Assembly: GCA_033439795.1 (NCBI GenBank) | Contig: JAUTDP010000009.1 | Coordinates: forward strand, 2,418,001 to 2,482,000 | Length of the DNA stretch: 64,000 nucleotides | Source of the DNA: Sordaria brevicollis | Taxonomy: Eukaryota; Ascomycota; Sordariomycetes; Sordariales; Sordariaceae | Direction: 5' to 3' | Shown here: positions 22,141 through 34,450 of the stretch, piece after piece | Layout of the letters: the number at the start of each line of letters is the position of its first letter | Numbering within the stretch: position 1 is the stretch's first letter | Notes under the pieces: generated by a model | Seen by the model: only the letters and a program-made list of their open reading frames with translations | What the model was told of the DNA's origin: nothing | Database searches by the model: none | Position numbers and translations under genes: made by a program

Positions 22141-22576
22141 AGGTACTACTGACGCAGCAGCTTGGGTTGGTGGCCGCGAAGTTTCGCGCGTCATCTTTTC
22201 CCTCCCAGTGACACAAGTGTGTAGGGTAAAAAGGGTAGTGAAGTCGGACTGTCTATGCCTCCACGTGGCGCTACCCGGAAACTTGGGCTGGATTAGTTTG
22301 CTGCCTAGGGCCAAATAGACGACGCATCTTGGGATCTGGAGAGGGGATGACGAGGAGCGAGCGATGGGGATTGTCCCTTGGAAAGGATTGGGATCTGGAG
22401 TCTTGGGTGGTTGTTCGGTGATGGGGTCCGACCTGATTGAATACGTAGATAGCGCAGACAGGTGAATCGAATGGCTTTTCTCTCACTAGGTTTTCCCTCT
22501 CTTCGCGTGCAAATGTGTCTTGGTTTGTGACGATTGACAGCGGTGCGACGCCGGTACGGTGATGAATATGATCTCC

Positions 22577-22592
22577 GGGGGGGGGGGGGGGG
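22577..22592. repeat. Homopolymer of 16 G
   Basis: There is an uninterrupted run of 16 G on the plus strand between ATCTCC and CATGCC. The length may vary or be miscounted in the assembly. Confidence 0.9.
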
Positions 22593-23627
22593 CATGCCTA
22601 GGCCTCGAAACAGCGCGGTTGGGGTATAACGCTATGCTTGTCGATGACAACAACCCACCGTCTTCAAAATTGTCACCAACTTTGGGAAGTCAAGTGCAGA
22701 CCTTGCCGCGGTTCGGTTCGGTAACGAGGGAGACATAGCATGGATTGAAATCAGCCACCCGCTCCCGTTGCAGGTTTCTCAAACTTGCTCTGTGTCGACT
22801 AGAGGTACCTCTGTGTTGACTCCCATGTCAAACTACCTCCCTGCAAGCCCTCCGCGCTCGCGGATAGCATTGATGGCTTAAATGGGTGGAAGCACGTGGC
22901 CATTCTCTGAACTGGTGGCGTGGCTAGGTGCCAGTAAGTATGTCCTGCTCTGCTCCTATGACATGACCCCGTTGCGAGCATGTGTAGACTTGTGCGAGCG
23001 CTGCTGTCCACTTGGGATCAGGATGGCTGCTGCCAGAAGCCTAGCATTCTGGAACTGTTCTGGAGCCACTTGGATGTTTTGAGGACCAGCTAAAGAGCAG
23101 GAGGCGGAGGGCAGTGAGCATGATTGAGGAAGAGGACAAAAGACATTAGAGAGAGGTAGAGAGGGAGGAGAGGTAGAGAGAGGGGCAGGCGAAAGGTGCG
23201 CCGAGGAGGTTCGCCGGGAGGCAAGGAGGAAGGTGATGGAGAGAAGCCTGGAGATCTGCTCGAAGTTGATTATGTCTCTAGTGTTGCCGTCAAGTGGACA
23301 ACGAAGGTGGATGCCTGTGTAATGCCAGTCTCCGGGGGGAGGGTACACCGCACAAGGCCATCTGCTGGACCGTGGGGGCTGTGTACGGTAGAGCAGGCAT
23401 TTTGGAGGCATGCAGGTCGTGTCGCGCCGAGTACAAGGACCGTCGAGTCTTCTTCTTGACCGAGAATGACCTGTATTATTTACGGTACTCTATCCACGAC
23501 CCATACTTGACAAAGCCTGCTTTTTAAGTATACACGTAGTCCAAGGACGCATTACAGCACTAGACAAACTCACGGCCAAACGGGCGACCGCAGGCGTACG
23601 TACGTCCATCACAACCCATTCGACTAT
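22593..23627. other. Intergenic, 1 kb downstream of sft2
   Basis: I see no gene. A purine-rich GAGAGAGG tract lies at about 23140-23190. Frames here are below 155 codons and unmatched. The part next to 23627 is the 3' region of sft2. Confidence 0.45.
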
Positions 23628-24941
23628 TTACCCAGACATCCAGGCGGCAGCTCTGCGGGCACCGAAAGACGTAGCGACGCGAAGACCATCCGCTCCCATG
23701 GGGAAGTAGCTGACGAGGTACCAGATCAGAGCCGCCATCTGGATGAGGGCAGAGAGGAGGGTGAGGATGGTGCTATGCAGCTGTTGCCCACCAGGTTAGT
23801 CAGCTACTATAGCATGCGCTGGGGACAAGGGCCAGGCAGGGTAAACTCACGCTAAGAGCAAAGTACATGGTCAGAATCAAGGAGCCAAAGTAGGCCGAAG
23901 TAAAAGGCAACCTTGGACCAGAGGTCAGGTGCTTAAAGTACGCCCACGGTCCCATCATCGCCGCAAAGGACGTGATGAAGAGGATCGAGCCGAGTGTCCA
24001 TCTGTAGGTGGGTACCACACGCGTTAGTAAGACATCCCATGTTGACTTATCCGATCTGCCCCTTAAAACGTCGATGATGGCAATAAGTCATCCAAGTGCC
24101 GGGTGATCAGCCTCGTAGAGTCATCGGGCCGCCGACGAGGCTAGAGTATGATGCAAATGTTGTGCATATGCACCATCAAACGGATATAACGACGGCTTCC
24201 AGGGCATAATGATGAGTCAAATCAAGGAGGTGGGGGCAATGGAAACCGGAGTTCCAAGAGGGAGGGGAAGGGCTGCGCTTGGAAGACAGCTTGGTGGAGG
24301 GGAGGGGGGAGGCTGTGAATAGTAAGGAGGGCTACTCACAGGATCACGAGTTTGCGCGGCTTAAGCGACAACACTGGGAACAAGGCGAAGGCCAAGACAA
24401 AGCAGGCCAACGCGCCCAGGTTACAGGCAGCGAATATCAACATACGGTCCCAACGGCTCACTGTAGAGTACGAGTCAGCCTTGTTGTAGAGACCAAGAAT
24501 CTTCCCAATGGATGTGGACGTAACAAGAAGGTTGAAACAACTATGCCCTCCACCTTCTTCTTAGACGCTCTGCAACCTGGTAGCTAAGACACGGAGACGC
24601 AAAAGCGGCACATGTCCTGCAGTGTGGATCTTTTCTGCAGGGGTAGGAAGGGCAAATGCTGCAAAGCACAACATGGAGAGGCAAGCGACTGAAACCAGGC
24701 AGGATGGGGTTGACTCACAAACAAACCAGCCCTCTTCCTCCTCCCGACGGGTAGGTGCTGGAAGAGCAGCACCGGGGCCTTCAGTTGTTGGTAGTTGGAC
24801 ATAGCCACCGCCGCCGAAGGGGTTAAGAGACTTGATGGATGAGAGCAGGCCGCGCTGCTGGGACGTGTTGACAGGAATGTCCGGTTCTCGGCGGGACCAC
24901 CCTAGAGAGCTCAGTGAGTCTCGGAAAGATGCCGAAGCCAT
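23628..24941 (-). CDS. sft2: Sft2, Golgi membrane transport protein
   Basis: Four exons were assembled: 24941-24719, 24460-24340, 24001-23851 and 23780-23628, with introns of 258, 338 and 70 bp. All donors are GTGAGT, all acceptors CAG, and all phases join. The product is 215 residues. A hydrophilic N-terminal part (MASASFRDSLSSLGWSR, then a Pro/Gly-rich linker to about 70) is followed by four hydrophobic helices: MLIFAACNLGALACFVLAFA, WTLGSILFITSFAAMMGPWA, SAYFGSLILTMYFAL and a last LSALIQMAALIWYLVSYFP. The conserved LTSGPRLPFTSAYFGSL loop between helices 2 and 3 and the SYFPMG motif are typical of Sft2/Got1-family proteins. These act in retrograde endosome-to-Golgi and intra-Golgi vesicle fusion. 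Exon 4 ends WMSG. The structure is recoverable only by splicing; no single frame shows it. Confidence 0.93.
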
Positions 24942-25694
24942 GATGCCCAGGAGAGGGGAAGTCTAGGATGTCGGTAGTATGAAGGCCGCGGGGGTGGAGC
25001 ACTTTGTGAGATGCGAGAGTTCCGGTCTCGTTTTAGTCCAGGATGGTATGTTGGCCAGTACTATAAGCCAATGTAGAGATATAGAGTGTCCTAGTGACCG
25101 TCGTTACGAGAACAGTTACTGACAAACAAGGCCGGAGCTGACTTGTGATAGATCGGATGGAAAAGGGGTGTGTAGATGGTCGAGCAAGCGGTGCTATTGG
25201 ATAACGGTGCCGGAGTGGGTGGTGCGGTAAGGTGAGATACGCTCGCAGCAGCGGGTAGGGCGACTGACTGGCAGAAGAGAGAGAGTTAGTCTATGGTGTT
25301 TGATATGATATCAGGGAAGAGAGGCAATCATGCGACCACCAGGCGGCCGGGAAGTTGACAAGAACAAGACCCACGTTTGGTGTTCAGATGATACCGTATG
25401 TAGTCCAGTTCGCGACAGCTCCCGGGGGTTTATGGTATGGGCTGCAAAAATAGCAGGTTTTGGCGATCTGTTTCAAGCCCTGGTTTTCCCAAAATGTTGG
25501 AAACGCCTTGGGGGTCACTCGTCTGTTGGAGAGTTCCGTGTTTGTTCGCCGCCTTCCGACGCGGTGTGTGCGTGTTCGACAGTGTTCGTTAGGGATGCCT
25601 GGCACACGCTGGGCTGGTCGGCAACTCGGGTATCTTGGGTGGCCGACTAGTGCAATAGAGGTCGGTCGGTATGTAGTAGGCAGGGTGCGCGGCG

Positions 25695-25743
<49 letters not shown>

Positions 25744-28700
25744 TGCAAATAATAGAGTTTGGATACAGGTAGGTAGTAGCGTAGGTTCGTAGTCGCGTAT
25801 TAGGTAGGTGGTGATGGATGGCCGATGGGGGCAACTCAAATGCGCGTGTTGGGGCGTGTCGCAATGGTGAACAAGTTGATGCCCTACACAAGACCGGGAA
25901 TTGCTGAGAAAGGCTGCCCGGAGCCAAGTTGGTAAGGACGGGAAGAGTTGGCCAGCTCGGCCACAGCTTGTTGAGCTAGCGGCGGCAGTGAGGTGGGACT
26001 GAATGCGCATGCAACGGCCTGATCGGACGCAACCACAGGCTTGACATCTGTCATCTGATTGGCCAGTCAGCCACCTCTGTGGTCCACAAAGATGATCACG
26101 GACCCAGCTTATAGGGTGGCATCCAATGCGACATAGGAGAAGGCATCCACTCATCTCACGCCGGGCACTCTTCTTAGCATCAACCCTCTCTCCAGTCTCC
26201 AAAACCGAACCCCTTCGTTTGGAGGGGCAGTCTGTCCCTCACTCCCTCCGCCATGAGGGGAAGCCTGGCATCAGGCAGTCCAGTTCTACAAAGGGGCAAC
26301 CAAACGTCGTCGAATGTTGCACAACAGACAAGAAGTCTCCAGTCGACACGGCTTCCGATGTGCTTTGCGGCAATCAATCGTACTCGACACACACGGCAAT
26401 AAGGGAAGCATGGAATTCATATGAATTGCATGGCGACCATGGGAGTCTCCCTGATGGTCTTGATCGACGTCAGCAAGAAGGGTGCGGGGTCCATGGGCCT
26501 AAAAGTCAGATCTCCGAGACTGCGAGACTACAGTACAGTACGACTTGCGACTCTCTCAACACCACGCCTCGCTTGCCTCTAGCGCGCCGTCTCACTATGA
26601 AAGCAGGCTCTGGTCCTGATAGCGACAATGGCTCATCGTCTCAGATGACACTTGGCGCGTTAAGAAGACGACGATGGGAATAGAGATGGCCATGGCGAGG
26701 GCTTGGATCTGTCATTATGCCACCTCCCCTTGCTCTCCCAGAGTCCTACCTAGATACAGGGGCCAGCTCCTGTTCCTCACCTTGTGCTGGACGCCTGTCG
26801 AGCCTCCACGGGCGATATCTCGGTGAGTGGCCCTTTCTGCCTCGGAATTATCGTGCCGGCTGTTATCCGCCTGATGGAGGGCATCTGCTTGGATAGAGTG
26901 AACGGTTACGGCCGAAGATCTACTCGATAAGGAGGCGACGTGCATGGCATATTGAAGGTATATTGGTAAGTGTCCTGCTAGGCTCTGTTCGTATATGGTA
27001 GCTCTAAGCGCAGCATCATGCAACTTGAGGGTCGTCGTGTTTCTAATCTGGAGAGTTTGGATACCACTCTAGATATCTCAGATCGGATAAAACAGTCCGC
27101 AACCCAGGTTTGGAGTTCGATGTAAGCCGTGGGAGCATGGGTCGTGAACTGGGCGTGAGGTTGCCATGATCAACGTTTTCGGATTGGTGTGCCTTAGTGT
27201 CTCACCCGCCGAGTCACGCTGATAGACAGATGCCCTCCATCATCGCCAGGATGCTCTTCGCCCATCTTGTCTTTACAAAATCACCCATATCTCCTCCGAT
27301 GCTCCCGATCAGCTAAATCAACAACGCCGAAAGATGTCGAAGGAAATCCACAGAAAAACCGGGCAATTTGAAGCGCTTGCATCTTGATTTACTGCCATGA
27401 TTCCAGCCCACCTTTATTGACCGATAAGGTCAGAAGACAAGTGTTGGCAAGCCATCGGTATTGGAATGTGTGGGTGGCCTCGTAAACACATTATTCTCAT
27501 TGCCCTCTCCTCGGTCAGGATCTGTGTATATAAGATGTTGATGAGTCTCTTTGAAAATCATGGGCTTTCGTCAAAACGTCAACCGTAACCTAACTATTCT
27601 TTTCCTGACTTTTTGTTGTTGTGAGGTTGCATAAACTCAACGCACATCTCTAACCTCCAGGCAGCGTTCACCTTGTCACTGTCTAGTTTTACAACAAACG
27701 CCACCTTTATTCCTCCATATCTCAGGTAGCACGAGCCTCAACCAGATTCAGCCAGGCGAACTTCAGTGCTCCACTGTGTACGCCGCCTTTCCACAACCAC
27801 AGAGAAACCGGAGACATCAAGCATCGGGCAATTTACCAGCCGGGAAGGGTTTCCTTTTGGACATATTGGTTGCCGTACAGGAAGGCCGTGGTGTCTCTAG
27901 AGCATATCGGATCTGGAACACTTCAACCTGGACTCACAAGGCAGGACACAAGGCCACGCAACCGCCCCCATCTTATCTTTTAACAGCCTGGAGACTATCT
28001 CGCTTATACAAGGTTCCGTCGGTCGCCCCAATCAGTGGTCAGACCGTCAGCTTATACGGATTTGGACGATACCTGTCATCTTCTTGGGGGTCAGCCTCGC
28101 CAACCTCATCAACGGCAAATGGTCACTTTTGAGCGCAAAAGGGTTGATTAATTAACAAGAGAAGTGTCAGCGACCGCACCTGGTGGAGAGGAAGCGGACG
28201 ACAGCGGACGACAGTGAGACCGGGGTCCAGACCGTGGAAAGGAGATTAGGGACCCGCGAACGGTCCGGGGATCACCTTGAGCAGGCCCCACTTTGGATCG
28301 GTAGTGTAAGTCCGAGTCTGGGGATGGCAGCATCCGGATCCAAGCAACTTGAAGCATCCCCCAAGAAAGGCATTGAACAGAGGTTGACTGTTGATGGATC
28401 AGTTACGGAACACCCACGCCTTGAGAAGATCTCATTACAACCCATCCACTACACTACACAGACCATCCAAACCCTACCATACCCTACACAAGACTACCTA
28501 CAGTCGGAAAGACCAAGCGAGATAGCCAAGCACGAACTCCTACTCCTATTATTGTCCGGCACATCGGTTCTCGTGTGTGTTAGTTATTCATCGGCGACAG
28601 GCCGGCATCTTCTTATACATTTGTAGAGTCACCACAAAACTCTCACCTCACCACAAAATACCTGCATAACACAGTTAAGCATCCCTTTTGCGAGACACAG

Positions 28701-29729
28701 GCAACAAGCATCTTTTTGATGGTGCATATTGCGATTGCGATTGCGAATCGAGCATCCACACACTATTCTGAGGATATCCTATTCTCTAACCCTTGGCCCT
28801 GGTATTTTCCCCCGTTTCCTATTCTCATCACATCTCAGATCTTTTCTCCTCCGTTCCCCATTGCCTCTACTTCTCCCCACTCCGTACCCCGCCCTCTGTC
28901 TCTCTGCTCAAGAGTCCCATCATGCATAGCGCTTGAGGTTGAACAGTTTTCACCTCTTTATAACCCACTTTACTGTCTAACTCGCTTTCTCCAACAAAAG
29001 AGCGAAGAAAAAAGAGACATCATTCTTTAGCAATCTTGTAATCGTCGGAAGTTGACTCACGCCCCATGCAGAGTACGTCAACAGCGAGCAACTCAGCCTG
29101 CCTCAGCCGCCGCTTCCGCGCTACATTCCGCTCATACAACAACAACCTGGTAACCAGCCAGCCATTCAGCCAGAGTTACCGCTTGGAGCGCATACAATTC
29201 GTGTGCTCGAAACAAGAACAGGCTCCTCTTTTGGAGGTCGATGCGTTACAACTACGCTTGACTTTGGCCTTCTAACGCCTTCCACCTAGCACTGTGTGCA
29301 CAGACACCGCAGCCCATTTTTACAACGCCTCTCAAAACCCGAAACGGACTGAACTCCTCTTACAACGCGCAAACCTTCTCGTCTGGTTGTTGCGAATTCC
29401 AACCACTTCAGCCCCCTCCCCTCCTCCATCCCTATCACACTCCGTATTCTTACAGTTCGCGTCAGCATTTATTGCCGCCCTCCGAGAACTCTTGGGAGTG
29501 CTAGGGTTGCGCAAACCGCTACCGCTGAGGACGGATTACGATTACCGACCTATACTATATACGAACCAGTACATTCCATCTTGAGTGGCTGTACGTAACA
29601 ATACACTATATAGGCCTGCTGCCCTTACAAACGACCTATAATACGACACATCCAGTACCAGGTGGCTCCGCTTTACCGCCTTTCCTGTTAGTCCCCACCT
29701 TGCAACCCAAAAGTTTCGGCTTCCGGCGT
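24942..29729. other. Gene-poor region, 4.8 kb, beside the AT-rich block
   Basis: The promoter and leader of sft2 lie at the left end. The rest has only frames I cannot support, such as plus 26126-26683 (185 codons from a real ATG but with no motif). A TATAT-containing stretch near 27522 precedes a CA/CT-rich leader-like sequence without a convincing gene. The tract from 28430 to 29580 is pyrimidine-rich. Base composition is normal until about 29.7 kb. Confidence 0.4.
25697..25739. repeat. (GT)21 microsatellite
   Basis: An uninterrupted GT dinucleotide run of 43 bases. On the minus strand it creates a spurious Thr-His repeat in a 272-codon frame. Confidence 0.95.
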
Positions 29730-29929
29730 CCGGCGACCCCCCCTCGGAAGTTTTTTCTCATAATAAACCCTAACCCCCACTTAAGCTGCATAATGAAATA
29801 TAGTACCAGGTACATCTATCTAATCTACCTTTATGAATGTATGCAATAATAGGGTCTGTCTATAAACTGCCAAGTCCAATTTATGTATTGGAAAGTTCGT
29901 ACTACATTTCGGCTTCCGATAATAATAAT

Positions 29930-29953
29930 ATCTTATTAAGATCTTAATAAGAT
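29930..29953. repeat. Perfect 24 bp palindrome at the left edge of the AT-rich block
   Basis: It is centred on AGATCT and contains TTATTAAGATCTTAATAA (29933-29950). Variants of this dyad recur through the block (see the dyad-motif finding). Confidence 0.8.
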
Positions 29954-30188
29954 CTAAACAACATTTTATTAAGGTATTAACAATACCGCGCTTATGTCTA
30001 GCTAAGGGTATAGAATAAGTATTCTTATATTTAACTTAACTTTATAAAATGGCTAAGCCTCTAAAATATTATTTTAATATCCGTAAAATATTCGTAAAGA
30101 GTTTATATATATTCTATAGAAGTAAACATCTTTAGCCCTTTAAATATATATATAGCTATAGGCTCTGATTTCCGGTTTATAGTAACGT

Positions 30189-30265
30189 AAAGCTTTTACA
30201 AAGCTTTCACAAAGTTTTTACAAAGCTTTTACAAAGCCTTTACAAAGCCTTTATAAAGCTTTTAC
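30189..30265 (+). repeat. Tandem array, seven 11 bp units
   Basis: Seven consecutive units of exactly 11 bp follow AAAGCTTTTAC, with one or two substitutions, mostly C/T. There is no protein reading. It lies about 380 bp before the first decayed exon. Confidence 0.9.
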
Positions 30266-30318
30266 ACAATTTTCATATAGCTATTATAAAGTTTAAACTA
30301 AAGTATTATATAGGAAGG

Positions 30319-30384
30319 TCCGAAGTATTATAAAAGAAGCTCCGAAGTTTTATAAAGTAATATCCGAAGTTGTATAAAATAGTC
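30319..30384 (+). repeat. Tandem array, three 22 bp units
   Basis: Three consecutive units of exactly 22 bp, each starting TCCGAAGT and containing TATAAA. The period is twice that of the neighbouring 11 bp array. Confidence 0.85.
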
Positions 30385-30570
30385 TTTAAGATTTTAATAT
30401 ATATCTTATATCCCGTATTCCTTCCTTATCTTCGAACTTACTTTCGTTTAAAATCTTGTAAACTTTTATTTAATTATTATAGGGGATTTAAATACGGCTT
30501 TACTCTTTTACTTTTTTTAATTTAAAGTTTATTCGAGAGTTAATTATATTTTTATTATTTAATATAACCG

Positions 30571-32210
30571 GAGATTATCCCTCTAGGGCTTTTCGCCGAG
30601 AATTAGAATAATTGTAAAGGTTTAATTCTATTCGGGCTTAACGACCTTAACGATATAAATTTCGATATTATCTAATAAATCGATAAAGTAACGGTTAAAG
30701 AAGAGGAAGAATTCGAAGATTCTTTAAAGATATTTGGCGACCGATCTTTCGACGCTAATAATATACCTCCTTATAAACTTCCTTCCGATAAAGATATCGA
30801 CCCTATATTTTTAGACGAAATTCGTCTCTACTCTTATACTTTCTTTAACCCCAGTCTTGGAAACGAACGTTATTAATTTATAGTCGAGCAAATCGAAAAA
30901 TGCTATAATTTTCCTAATTACCCAGAGGATCTTTCTCCGAACGGGGGAAGAACCGCGTACGTATATTAGATAAAGGGATTTGATTCTAAGAAAATCCGCT
31001 ACTAATGTAACTAGGTTTATTACCTTTTCCTTATCTTTATATTAATTAATTCTTATTAAAATTTTAATAATAGGTTATATAGTATTAGGAATCCGGCTAT
31101 TTAAAGAACGAATATAGCGATATTAAGGCACTTACTTTTGGTATAGCTATATTCGATCGAATTAAGAAATATTATATTGGCGTTAGAGTTTATTCGCGTT
31201 TAGATCCCCGAATTATACGAGTAATCCAAAGATAAAATTCTGCCAAATCTATCTTACAATTGTAGTATAATATTCGCGTTGAATTGGATTCGAAGAAGTC
31301 CGAAAGGGCTAGGGATCCTAAATAGTAATTAGCTTACTAGCTTTGCGATATTATTCGCAATTTCCAAAATAGGGAGGTACAAAAATATAAGTGCAAAGGG
31401 TAAACGAATATTTACCGATTTATAGCACTATTAAGACCTATAAGTTTATCTTCCTTATTACGTATTAATTATTTAATCTAACCTCTTTCTTATTTAAGCT
31501 GGCCGAATAGAAGGCGGGTATTAGTAATACGCTATTAAATATATAAATTAAAAAAAGGTCGGCAGCGGATCGAATAGATACCTTTAGGTATATAATAAGA
31601 ATTAAGACTAATATCCGTATTAGCCTTTGGTAGTAATAGCCCTCTACCGGTACTTCGATTATTAAATACCTATTATTGAAAGCTTTGGCTATAATGCGAG
31701 AATTAAGGATTTTTACGCGGGCAGCTTTTAGAAGATTTAAAGGCGTAGAGTATATAGTAAATATTTATCTTTCTTTTCCTTTTCCTTTAATTCGCTATTA
31801 TTATATTCTTATTATAATTTTATCAAGAACTTATTAAGAGCTTTTTAATATATATATTCGTTTAAGCATAGGGTACCTTTTCGATTCCGAAATTATAAAC
31901 GTCGAGTTTAACTTATGCCCCGTCCGATTCGAAATCCTTACGTTTAAAAATAATAAAAAGGTTCCTTTCGCTATTTTAATTATATATAATTACTATATAT
32001 ATTACCTTCCTATTAAAGATAAAATTCTAAGAATTATTCGGAAGGAATTCTTTAAACGGATTTTATTTATTAACGATCCAAACTTTACGATTAGTAAGAT
32101 TTAATTCTTCCTTCTCCGTAGATTGCTTCTAACTAAATTCATTAGCGAAATTATATATCTATTCTATAATATAAGACTTTTATCGGTCTTAGAACGTTCG
32201 CTTATTCGAT
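30571..32210 (+). pseudogene. Decayed multi-exon gene in the AT-rich block (N-terminal part?)
   Basis: Four readable pieces follow one another: 30571-31011, 31089-31436, 31499-31756 and 31868-32210. The first contains LDEIRLYSYTFFNPSLGNER and EQIEKCYNFPNYPEDLSPNG. The second has DIKALTFGIAIFDRIKKYYI and VELDSKKSERARDPK, and the third RSAADRIDTFRYIIRIKTNI and LLLKALAIMRELR. The fourth has FNLCPVRFEILTFKNNKKV, open for about 78 codons. Within pieces nearly every stop is TAA or TAG at a position where Gln would fit. Gaps of 62-111 bp between pieces look like introns (for example a TTTAAG acceptor before 31499). I do not recognise the protein. Piece borders are approximate. Confidence 0.55.
31053..31070. 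repeat. Dyad motif TTATTAAAATTTTAATAA, copy in a putative intron
   Basis: A perfect 18 bp palindrome. The same 18 bases occur again at 32430-32447, and one-to-three-base variants are spread over the block. Confidence 0.8.
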
Positions 32211-32357
32211 AAATTCGTAAAGGTATTTACTAATAATAATCGTATAATTTATTACTTTAAATAGGCCAAGCTCATTAATTATCTAATTAGTTTTAATAAA
32301 GCGGCGTTTGAGATATACTAGAGAGGGGAATAGAATAGGAAGGATCGTATAAATTCC

Positions 32358-32422
32358 CAACCCTTTCCAAACCCTTTTCTAACCTTTTCTAAACCCTTTT
32401 AAAACCCTTTTCTAACCTTTTC
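32358..32422 (+). repeat. Tandem array of 10-12 bp AACCCTTTTCT units
   Basis: About six units alternate 10, 11 and 12 bp and average 11, with consensus AAACCCTTTTCT. It is followed directly by the second perfect copy of the dyad motif at 32430-32447. Confidence 0.85.
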
Positions 32423-32999
32423 CATAACTTTATTAAAATTTTAATAAGATCTTTTCAATATTAAATCTATATATTAATATTTATAATATTTATTAGTATA
32501 TATAATATTTTTATTGGGACGGTAGTATTATAATTATTATTTGCTTCTTCCCTAAGCAAATAAATAAACTCCGGTAAATAGAGTATTTCGAAGTGGATAT
32601 ATCTTTTAAGCGTATCCGTAAACTATTTTCGGAAATTATATTTATTTATAAAAGTAAGGCAATAAATGTAAATATATATTAATATATCCAAAATAACCTA
32701 TAAAGTAGCTCTTATTAAAATCTTTATAATATATATCTTCGCCCGAGTTTATATTAATAAGCGTTATCTCCTTTTCTATTATAAGGCGTTTCTCGAACTC
32801 TTTAAACTTCTTAAAAAGGACTACAATATTCCGTAGAAGTAGCTTTATATCTATAGGCGCAATATTAAAGAAGACTTTCGCTAGAGGTTAATTATTTCAA
32901 ATATAGATTAGCAATAATTTGGAGGTACGTATAGATATTCTTAACTTTCGAATCCCCCCGGTATATAATTTCTATTAATTTTATAATAGCTTTCGGTCT

Positions 33000-34450
33000 C
33001 TATTTACGCCACCTTAACCCTAACTATCAATTATAAAAGGAGTATCTTCGCTATACGTTCATTGGATATAAAATTTATTTTAAGCGGGCGCTCGCTAATT
33101 ATAATATAGATACCTATTTTATAGTTTGGTAAAATGCCGAAGGTCTTTTTTATACTACGAATTATAACGAATGGGAAAAGATTCTCGATAAATTACTTAA
33201 TAAGTCCTTACCTCGCGCTTATTAAAATCTTAATTATATCTAACTAATATATATAAAATTTAACCTATATTACCGATAATAAGAAATTATAGAATAAAGT
33301 CTTCAACTAGGCTAAATATAAGAAGGATATCGTTTGGGCATCCGGCTTCAACCCTAATATCTCTAAAATATTAATAGAAGCCCGAATTGGAATTCCAGTA
33401 TATACTTAAACGGCAAAAGCGAATTACAAAATGATTTATACCTTTAGGACCAATTTGCCTCTCGTTGAAGCTTATACAGTATTAGTTTCCCTAGTCCTCC
33501 TTTACTACCAATTTGCTAATTATTAAATAGGGGGCGTATTTACAACGAACGGCTATATCTCTACTATTATACTTCCCGTTATAGTATTTCCTACATTTGG
33601 GTTCAACGGAGGCTATATTATCACCGGCATAAGAGGGATAAAACGCAATTTACGGATCCTATTACTAATGAACTTATTTTAAATAAGAAAAAGTATAAAT
33701 AACGTTTTATTTACACTTTATCTAAATTATATTAATATCCCGTTAAATAGTATCTAAGAAAAAAGTAGGCCCGGAATAATATAATTATATTATGAAAGAG
33801 GTATTTAATATATAGGATATATAATACGCTAGTGGCGACGTGTAATACCCTTTTATAGTCCCGAGTGGAAATAATTCCGACTATGATAATAATAGAGATT
33901 ACGAGGGAAATAAAGACTTCTATATAGAATCTCCCGGGGTGCCCTTATTTAAGGCTAGTATAAAAGGAGTATAGGAGGATGAAAAGTTTAACGATATAAA
34001 CGATAATAGCGACGATAATAATGATAATTTACCGGATATCTCCTATTAAATTCGCAGGGCGTTCTGTAAGCTTAAATTGCCTTTTTACGTTATAAGAAGC
34101 TCTCCGGTATTAATACCCTTTAAAAAGCGGTTTAAAGATAAAGACGACGATACTATTATTAATTCCATCCGGTTTTTTAATGCGTAGAGTTCTTTTAATT
34201 CACCTCTTAGTAGGAAATAAATAAGGCCTTTTGTTAACGTTATTAGGATCTATTTAACCTCGTATTTAGGCTACTTTATAGGCCTTATAAAAAAATTCGT
34301 TCGAAACTCTTAAGTCAAATTAGTACGTTAGAAGAAGGGGCGGAAATACTGCTTATACCGCGTAAACGTGGTAGGAAGGGCAAGGAGAGAATTATATCTC
34401 CCTCACTTTTACTTATACTAGCCTAATCGAGTAATGCCCGCAGGCAAATC
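33000..34450 (+). pseudogene. Decayed reading frames in the AT-rich block (second gene or C-terminal part)
   Basis: Piece 33005-33216 reads HLNPNYQL, YLRYTFIGYKIYFKRALANY and EWEKILDKLLNKSLPRAY. After a gap holding a dyad motif (33219-33236), a piece from about 33290 has KKDIVWASGFNPNISKILIE. From about 33480 a further piece reads PPLLPIC, NRGRIYNERLYLYYYTSRYS, WVQRRLYYHRHKRDK and FTDPITNELILNKKKYK. From about 33880 an acidic tail follows (DYDNNRDYEGNKDFYIESPG), then RRAFCKLKLPFYVIRSSPVL and FKKRFKDKDDDTIINSIRFF. Interrupting stops are again nearly all TAA/TAG at Gln-like positions. I do not recognise a family. Whether this is one gene with the upstream pieces cannot be decided here. Confidence 0.5.

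Noticed and set aside
21749..22216. 155-codon minus frame with Asn-Pro repeats
   Set aside because: Produced by the GGATTT repeat tract; the other strand is also open with Gly-Phe repeats, typical of a repeat and not of a gene.
25384..26202. 272-codon minus-strand frame with Thr-His repeats
   Set aside because: Its core is the (GT)21 microsatellite read in one frame; no domain, and codon use is unlike real genes nearby.
26126..26683. 185-codon plus frame from a real ATG
   Set aside because: No motif, uneven codon use, and no promoter-like leader; could not be supported.
16960..29780. Telomere-like words (TTAGGGTT near 16970, CCCTAACCCCC near 29768)
   Set aside because: Single copies only; no array, so no telomere or interstitial telomeric tract.
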